Below are positions 57,677 to 64,000 of a DNA stretch of 64,000 bases, piece by piece. Origin of the DNA: Gorsachius magnificus. Lineage: Eukaryota > Chordata > Aves > Pelecaniformes > Ardeidae. Position numbers and translations under genes: made by a program. How positions within the stretch are numbered: the first letter of the stretch is position 1; every line of letters starts with the position of its first letter. The notes under the pieces are model-generated. The model was given only the letters and a program-made list of their open reading frames with translations. It ran no database searches and had not been told where the DNA came from. The stretch lies in contig CM067084.1 in assembly GCA_034008185.1 (NCBI GenBank), positions 38,267,099 to 38,331,098 of the forward strand. Direction: 5' to 3'.

Positions 57677-59631
57677 GTTTTTAGATGTTTTCTCTTTTTC
57701 TCTACTCCCAGCAACCCATTAAACTGCTAAATTTCAAGGAAGCAAAATATTTTCTGGAGTCACTGTTAAGTATATAGTTTTCCTGATGTGTGATTAATCT
57801 TACCAAAGCTGAAAAGTAATAATATCTTATATCCCTTTTCTTGTCATCTGCCCTTTAAGTAACTCTTGTTTTATGATGGGGAGCCCCAAAGTCCTAAAAG
57901 AATCTTATCACAGGCACTGCTTTGTGAGTACAAAAGCAAGATGGTCCTTGTCTCTTGCTACCTAATAACGTGGCAAATTCACAAGGGAGAGAAATAAGAC
58001 CTTCCCTGACTGGCATCTCAGGCAGTGGAAGTAATAGTGTTACTTATGAGTATCTATGCATGTCCACACACATATACCATGTTCAGTGTTCTCTCTCTGC
58101 TGGATAAAAGGCAGAAAGCAAAAAACTGCTTAAATCCAAATAAGACCTGGCTGATGCTGCTTTCTTGCAATATGAGACAAAAATGTATTTTTAATGGACT
58201 ATTTTCGTGTTGTAAAATTTTGAAGGTAGTTTACGTTTAGGGCCTGCCATACTGCAGAGTGGCACTTCAGGGACAAAGAGAATGATTTATAACTGAGATG
58301 CACGCATTTTTCACTGCTCCCATTCTTGTATTGTGCTCAAAAATACACTTTGGTATTTTAATATTCAAATATTATCTCTCATTGATTGATCGCCAGGACT
58401 GCATGGTAGTGTGAAAAAGGAAAACGTCCTTGAATTGTAACAGCAGAGAGCAGTTATTAGCTATAGTTCAAAACTGGTGGCTTTCATTGGCTGTTCATAC
58501 CTAAAACTAAGTTGGCCTTTTCCCAAATGTGGCTATACGGATAGGCGTGTAGGTAGAGTGCTGATTCACAAGCCTAGCAATCTTTCATATGTATGATTAG
58601 TATTGTAAGAGGAGCAGAATGATATTCTATTATTTTAGCATCCCAGTCTATTCAAACTCATATTGCTTTGTCAAGCTTATAACTAGAGACAGCTGGAAGA
58701 ATGAAGGTTCAGCAGGAGCTGGTTATTAAATAGCATCGAGCCTGCTGTGTGCATGCATTGGCTTCATAGAGGCTTTGTAGAAAACATTACAAGATGCCAG
58801 CTGATGCAGAGATTTCCCTTAAAGGATTACCAAGTGGTATCATCATTCACCTTCCCTTTTTCAGCCTCCATTCTGCCCACTGCATTGCTGTCCAGTGCAG
58901 TGGTGAAAAGAAGAGGCATACAATTAGCTCTGTGTTTTCACATGTAATACTGTGTACTTTGGGAGTGAACATTAATACATTTTCGGTCTCCCTCTTCCCT
59001 CCCGGTTTGTGGAGAAGCACTGATAGTGCAGCAGTGAGACAGAATGATACAATGGTTTGGGTTGGAAGGGACCTTTAAAGATCATCTAGTCCACCCCCCC
59101 CCCCTCTAAAGAGCAGAAAGGCTAAGGCCTTCCAAAAACAATGCCATTTGTGCTTGAGCAGGTTTTTTTCCGCTTAGACATTCAAACTTGTATGAGCTGA
59201 GAGAAAGCAGCACTCCTTAGTTTCCTGTTAGATCAGAGAAGGTGTATTGGAGTAGGACACTGCATGGGTATGCATCTTCTGCTTTGGAATGCTGTGCTCT
59301 CACAAATCTCTGAGCTTTGATGCATGCAAGCATGTGAAGTCTGGCGTAATACAGATGTGTTTGTGCTGAAGGACACTGATTTGTTTTGGGTGCATTTGCA
59401 TTGTGATGCATCGTATTTTTACAATCTTCCCACCCCAACTTCATTCATAATAAATTGCATGACTGAAAACATGCTCTGAGTAACATTTTGGTTTTGATAG
59501 TCTGGCTGTTCTTACATGCCCGTAGCCCAAGTGCTTCCTGAGTATAGTTTTCCTTGTGTGACACTGTTTAATTACTGAGTATTCTAACTGCAAAAAGACT
59601 TAACAAATCCTGTTTTTTGCTTTCCATTTAG
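57677..59631 (+). other. Intron
   Basis: About 2 kb intron between PDZ2 exons. It holds one short antisense CR1 3' end at about 59040..59107, and no other recognised element. Acceptor CATTTAG. Confidence 0.6.
59040..59107 (-). repeat. CR1 3'-end fragment, antisense
   Basis: The forward strand reads a diverged copy of the common avian CR1 end: GGTTTGGGTTGGAAGGGACC, then AGATCATCTAGTCCA. It continues into a C-run (59092..59104) where the consensus has only a few C. The element lies in minus orientation and is heavily 5'-truncated. Confidence 0.8.
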
Positions 59632-59725
59632 GGCGGTGTAAATACTAGCATAAGGCATGGTGGTATTTATGTGAAAGCGATTATTCCTAAGGGAGCAGCT
59701 GAAGCAGATGGCAGAATAGAAAAAG
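59632..59725 (+). CDS. PTPN13: PTPN13 exon, PDZ2 core
   Basis: 94 bases, phase 0 in and phase 1 out, donor GTAGTA. It encodes GGVNTSIRHGGIYVKAIIPK and GAAEADGRIEK, the strand 2-3 loop, strand 3 and helix A of PDZ2. Nearly identical to mammals. Confidence 0.95.
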
Positions 59726-60550
59726 GTAGTATTTCAGTTCTTTCAGTTGGAACTTTTAATGTGAAAAAAGAGCAGATAATTGTCTGTGGTGGACTTGATG
59801 ATACACTGTGGCCCTGAAGCTAGGAACTCTGTTTGCCTCCTTTTGGTGTACCTTTTTCACTGGGAAGAAGAGCTGTTTTTCTAAGCTACTGCATTTGCAG
59901 TTGTCATTTTAAATATTGCCTTGATAGCTAATTCTGCAGGTGAAAATTAAAAAAAAATACATAGAATAACTGCAGAAACAACAGAAAATTGTTGAGACTG
60001 TGGAGGGGAAAATAGGAGATAGGCAGCAGGATTTTTTTTTTTTTTCTAATGCAGCCTGTGTTAATGGAGAACACTTCTCTGTTCCAGCCATGGAGAGAGA
60101 GAGGGCTTTGTATTATTTGTAGCCTTCTTGCTTGGCATGCTGGACAGCTCAATACAGAATATCACTGTAATTGTTACAGCTTTTCTTGTTTGTAAGCCAG
60201 GCCACATTCTTTACTGAGTGAGAATTCCCACTGTAGACTATGATTTGTTTTTAATGAAGAGTCTGAGGTTTATTGTAGGCTATCATTCTGATGGTTAACA
60301 CTAGCTTTGACATGGGGTTATCCCATAGAATCATAGAATCATTTAGGTTGGAAAAGACCTTTTAAGATCATTGAGTCAAACTGTATAGTTTAGTTGCAAA
60401 GTTCTCTTCTTGACTCTGAGTGGGGAGGGGAGAGGGAATTTACTTCAATAATTGTCCTTGTTAGCTGAGACTTGAAGGTTTCTGTGCGGCATATACGTTG
60501 TATATATGTTCTGCCTACTTTTTCTTAAATTAGTAATCAATTCTTTGTAG
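59726..60550 (+). other. Intron
   Basis: 825-base intron containing an antisense CR1 end at about 60325..60390 and a T-run near 60032. Nothing else. Confidence 0.65.
60325..60390 (-). repeat. CR1 3'-end fragment, antisense
   Basis: The forward strand reads ATAGAATCATAGAATCATTT followed by AGGTTGGAAAAGACC and a diverged AGATCATTGAGTC. This is the complement of the CR1 3' terminus with its ATTCTATG repeat at the left. Well-preserved 3' end, strongly 5'-truncated. Confidence 0.88.
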
Positions 60551-60636
60551 GTGACCGTGTGCTCTCTGTCAATGGGATTAGTTTGGAAGGTGCTACCCAT
60601 AAGCAAGCTGTTGAAACACTGAGAAACACTGGGCGG
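60551..60636 (+). CDS. PTPN13: PTPN13 exon, PDZ2 helix B
   Basis: 86 bases, phase 1 in and phase 0 out, acceptor CTTTGTAG, donor GTAAGC. It encodes DRVLSVNGISLEGATHKQAV then ETLRNTGR. The His at the start of helix B (ATHKQAV) is the class I ligand determinant that contacts Ser or Thr at position -2 of target tails. Confidence 0.95.
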
Positions 60637-61502
60637 GTAAGCAGCTGCTGGTTCTACTCCTATCTGTAGTAAACCACTTCTTTATGACTGAAAAGAGGTA
60701 AAGGAACCTGAAGACTGGAACTTTCCCCAGTGTCCTGGTCACTTTAGGTGTGCTTTCTTAGACTCTGCTTCCTCAGCCTTGAGTCTTGCTGCCCACCCTA
60801 GTGGAATTCTGGCTTTGCGTGCGGATGAGAGGTCTGCATGGAATCGGTTTCTCCTTGTCCCTGGACTTCATAGGAAGGAAGCCCAGGTGCATGGATTGGA
60901 AAGCAGCTGTAGGAGCATGCTACAGACAAGTCCCAAATCTGAACCACTGAGGAGACAAGGGTCTCCATATATGCAGCTGTGTTTGCATGCTGTGTCAGTA
61001 GCTTTACTTGAGTCTTGGCCTTTTTGGGTAGCACTTGATTCTGTCAGTGGTGTCTCCTCATTTAATAGTACTATTTATGGTGACTGCTTCATATGTGGAA
61101 GTACATGCATACCTGAAAATAGCCAGTGAATGTACACATTCAAAGCTGCCAAGGACTCCTATTTGTGTGACTTTATAAAATGCTTTTAACTCTATTTCCT
61201 GAATGCATGTGAAAACAACACAGTCTTTGATACTTCTTAGCACCTTCACAGCCTTATTGAGAGAAAACCCTTTCTTGCTCTGTATTGGCAACTATCTTGC
61301 AAGCCCACTAGTGTATTTTGGAGGTTGTCACTTACAGCCCTTAAAATAAGGAACAAATGGAGGATGTATGGGGGGGGAGGTGTCTATAAAGTTTGCTGCT
61401 GTAAAACTTAGGACCCTAACAAGTTGGAAAGAAACATGTACACTAGACGGTGCTATCTCCATGACCATTGCCAGTTAACCAGAGAATGTTTCATCTCTTT
61501 AG
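60637..61502 (+). other. Intron
   Basis: 866-base intron. A 116-codon frame at 60779..61129 shows no family resemblance and is regarded as chance. A G-run is at 61370..61378. Confidence 0.6.
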
Positions 61503-61665
61503 GTGGTGCATCTGCTGTTGGAAAAAGGTCAGCTTTCAGTGGCCAAGGTTCATGCTCCAGTAACACCACAGTGCACACCTCCAAATCAGGTGGGGCAATG
61601 TGAACCACAGGAGAAACCGGCGACAAAAACTACAAATGCCAAAGATTACAGCTTTGTCACTGCAG
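61503..61665 (+). CDS. PTPN13: PTPN13 exon, end of PDZ2 and linker
   Basis: 163 bases, phase 0 in and phase 1 out, acceptor CTCTTTAG, donor GTCAGG. VVHLLLEKGQ is the last PDZ2 strand. A linker with VTPQCTPPNQVGQCEPQEKP and KDYSFVTA leads to PDZ3, conserved at both ends and variable in between. Confidence 0.94.
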
Positions 61666-62578
61666 GTCAGGTCACATAGGACAATTGTCTAAACCTTTAG
61701 TTTTTATAATATTTTTCTTCAAATCTTCTGTAGAATAGAAAGACAGACAGGAGAGAAAGATTTGGTAGGAATCTATACCAAGCCCCTGCACATAATGCAG
61801 GCTCTTCCTTTTTATGCTGTTGTGTTTGTTTTTAAGGTTTTTCACATCTTGGTAACTTTGTTTAGATACTATTAACTGTTTGCTCTCTCACTTCCTTGTT
61901 GTTTCCCAATTTCACCAGTCTTGAAGGCCAGGGCTGTAGCAAGGTTGGGGTAAAAGGGGTGCTGCTATCTTGGCTGCTGCTAAGGAGTGCCAAGAGAAGG
62001 TTAAGATATGCATATATAAATGAGAGCTTCTGTAGGTCCTGCTGTTCACATCTAGGTGAGAGAAAACATCAAGAGCTGGATGAACAGAGAAGAGGGATTT
62101 GTGTAGCTGACTAGATGTTGTCATATTCCAGCTTCTCTTGATGGAGACCTGTGAAAGTGGATGGAAGCCCACCCAGATGGGGAAACCACTGCAGAGGCCT
62201 TTTGGTCTTGCTGCATGTGATTTATCCTGTCTGCCGGGAACTCCAGTTGCTGCTCTGACTGATGTCTGAGTGGCCAGAAAGGTTCTCTCACTCTGTGCTT
62301 TAACAGGTTCCTTAATGAACCTCCTGGGGAACAGTATTTTGGAGACACCCTGGCTTTCTGTATAGTGTGGACGTTGTCAGGGCAAGCCAGGAGACTGAGA
62401 AGTCATGATCAGCTTTTTGTACTCTTTACCTTGGAGGGACCTGCTTGTGTTCAGTAAAGTTGAATGAACCCTGTGAGGGGGAGAATACACATTGTCATGT
62501 CTGGATTAAGAGTGCCAGCCACTGTTTTTTCATGGCCTGCATGCTGTAGGAAATAATAAGTTAATGTTTCTTTTGCAG
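61666..62578 (+). other. Intron
   Basis: 913-base intron with acceptor TTTTGCAG. No repeats or coding segments recognised. Confidence 0.65.
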
Positions 62579-62793
62579 AGAACACATTTGAGGTAAAACT
62601 GTTGAAGAATAGCTCAGGCCTTGGGTTCAGTTTCTGTCGTGAAGATAACCTTACCCCAGAGCAACTGGGCTCAACCATTGTGAGGGTGAAAAAGCTCTTC
62701 CCTGGGCAGCCTGCTGCAGAAAGTGGGCAAATAGAAATTGGGGACGTCATTCTGAAAGTGAATGGGGCATCGCTAAAGGGTTTATCCCAGCAG
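62579..62793 (+). CDS. PTPN13: PTPN13 exon, PDZ3
   Basis: 215 bases, phase 1 in and phase 0 out, donor GTTTGT. It encodes most of PDZ3: NTFEVKLLKNSSGLGFSFCR with the GLGF loop, STIVRVKKLFPGQPAAESGQ, and IGDVILKVNGASLKGLSQQ. PDZ3 has been linked to binding of the kinase PRK2. The following intron is only 89 bases. Confidence 0.96.
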
Positions 62794-62882
62794 GTTTGTA
62801 TCTTAGTAGTGAAACTCATGCTGTGGTAGTCCTGCAAGTCTTGGGGGTCTGTATCTAATCATGAATCCCACTGTGGCCGCAG

Positions 62883-62981
62883 GAAGTCATCTCTGCTCTG
62901 AGGGGAACATCTCCAGAAGTCTCTCTTCTCCTTTGTCGGCCACCATCTGGTATACTACCGGACATCGATCCTTCTTTGTTG
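62883..62981 (+). CDS. PTPN13: PTPN13 exon, end of PDZ3
   Basis: 99 bases, phase 0 to 0, acceptor GGCCGCAG, donor GTAAGG. It encodes EVISALRGTSPEVSLLLCRP and PSGILPDIDPSLL. The helix B and final strand close PDZ3, and the tail starts the long linker to PDZ4 that lies beyond the window. It is the last exon I can support. Confidence 0.95.
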
Positions 62982-64000
62982 GTAAGGTGTATGGCATACA
63001 ATTTTTTATTTTTTTTAATTGCTATTTGAAGGTTTGTTTATTCAGTCTGGTGGGTGGGTTAGTTAATTGCAAGGTGCAGATAGAAGGATGGGGAGAGTGC
63101 TCACAGAAACATGGTTCTTACAGTAAATCCCTCAGGAGTGTACTAAGCATTTTGGGGAACTGTGAAAAGAATGCAGGGCTTCAATATTTATTTTTTTTCC
63201 CCTCCATTTTGTGGCTTAAGACATTGGAAATTGGCTTAATACACTGTTTCTGTGGCTGGGTTTCTTTGCAGCCCAACAGTTTGGAGTTGATCTCAAATAG
63301 AAATTAGATATTTCTGTAATGTATGTGAAGAATATTTTGCAAAACACCAATTTGTCTGGTTTTGATGCATGTAAAACCAGGGAAAAGATTGCCATATTTG
63401 CTTACTAGAAATCACAGGTGTCCCAAAGAATATCTTCAAAATGCTCCAAAAAGTAAATTGGAAGAACAGAAGGCCGTTTTAGGATACTTGGAAGAACTGG
63501 AAATTAAATGTGTTTTAAAAGAGAAAGTACAGGGGAATTTGCCTGAAGAGGGGCTTTCCATAATACAGGAGAGTACAAAACTAATGGAGACAAGTCTTCA
63601 GTTTTATTTATTTTAATATCATTTTCAAACAATAAAAAACATTCAACTATGATGTCAGAAACTTAAATGTAAAATAAAAATTAAGTTAAAATCAGAGTAA
63701 GAGATAAGCAACTGAACAAACTAATAATAAAGTAAGTAGTGCTGTAATTAACCTGTTTGTAGTATGGAATAACTTCAATAAAACAGCATGTATATTAAAA
63801 GAAATCAAAAAACAGTGAACAAATAACAATTTTTGTTTATAACTTTATCACAGATCAGTCTGTTCATGAACACAAGAATTTGGCCATAAAAGCGCAATCA
63901 AAGCTTTTAAACTTTGTGTCTGCTAGCTGATGTCATTCTTGGGAATATGTGGTCATTGGCAAAGCTGTTCTTCATTCGCATGGGGGTTAATAACTTGGCT
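62982..64000 (+). other. Intron (start), no further exon recognised
   Basis: The next PTPN13 exon (linker before PDZ4) is not found here. An 84-codon frame at 63362..63616 has a coding-like Lys/Glu-rich composition but no splice-consistent match to PTPN13. AATAAA motifs occur at 63631..63636 and further right. Confidence 0.5.

Larger units (their letters stand above)
1..62981 (+). other. PTPN13: PTPN13 gene, internal part (26 exons)
   Basis: PTPN13 is a cytoplasmic, membrane-associated scaffold phosphatase with the order KIND, FERM, five PDZ domains and a C-terminal tyrosine phosphatase. The exons listed separately join in one open frame of 1444 codons from base 2 to base 62981. Every junction has matching phase and GT-AG sites, apart from one likely GC donor. 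Order and wording match vertebrate PTPN13 recalled from memory, from the KIND C-terminus through PDZ3. Neither end of the gene is in the window. The largest intron is 17.9 kb and carries the transposons; the smallest is 89 bases. Identification is very secure; exact exon edges are inferred without transcript data. Confidence 0.97.

Noticed and set aside
60779..61129. 116-codon frame within a PDZ2 intron
   Set aside because: PDZ2 is complete without it, and no family resemblance.
1..64000. Search for tRNA, rRNA, CRISPR arrays, bacterial operons or a second host gene
   Set aside because: None seen. All remaining sequence fits introns of one vertebrate gene, with two transposon insertions in one intron and short CR1 ends in others.

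Overview
The window is a piece of a bird genome. The evidence is twofold: a split vertebrate gene in forward orientation, and avian-type transposable elements (CR1 LINE fragments, and an endogenous retrovirus whose LTR begins TGTCCTGGTTTCAGC on the minus strand). I cannot name the species; a non-galliform (neoavian) bird is a guess from the LTR type.

The only host gene I can support is PTPN13 (PTP-BAS, PTP-BL, FAP-1, PTP1E), a very large non-receptor protein tyrosine phosphatase. It runs left to right across the whole window. I placed 26 exons by protein similarity, splice sites and phase continuity. Together they give 1444 codons with no frame break. They cover the last residues of the KIND domain (1..52), the linker and coiled-coil region (2809..39932), the FERM domain (41412..46520), the FERM-PDZ1 linker (49787..52377), PDZ1 (53641..55695), a Ser-rich linker (56083..56549), PDZ2 (57533..61665) and PDZ3 (62579..62981). 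The promoter, the start codon, most of KIND, PDZ4, PDZ5 and the catalytic phosphatase domain lie outside.

The 17.9 kb intron 2903..20811 is the accessory region. It carries a sense CR1 LINE remnant (about 5880..8091) and, directly abutting it, an antisense endogenous retrovirus (about 8092..13821). The retrovirus has a 5' LTR, a lysine-type primer binding site, gag, protease, reverse transcriptase, RNase H and integrase, but no recognisable 3' LTR. It is broken by frameshifts and stops. Two short antisense CR1 3' ends lie in the PDZ2 introns. The other introns hold low-complexity tracts and one short tandem duplication.

The most notable points are these. (1) The first PDZ2 exon has two donors 15 bases apart, and the extra five codons read VLFDK, the known mammalian PDZ2 splice insertion. 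(2) The exon before PDZ2 appears to use a GC donor followed at once by an in-frame stop. (3) Exons 14-16 have phases that permit the in-frame skips reported for human PTPN13. (4) The retroviral Gag starts with hydrophobic segments and a Thr/Pro/Ala repeat, and is separated from Pro-Pol by an in-frame UAG. I see no bacterial-type system, CRISPR, tRNA or rRNA. Nothing here amounts to a clearly new biological system.
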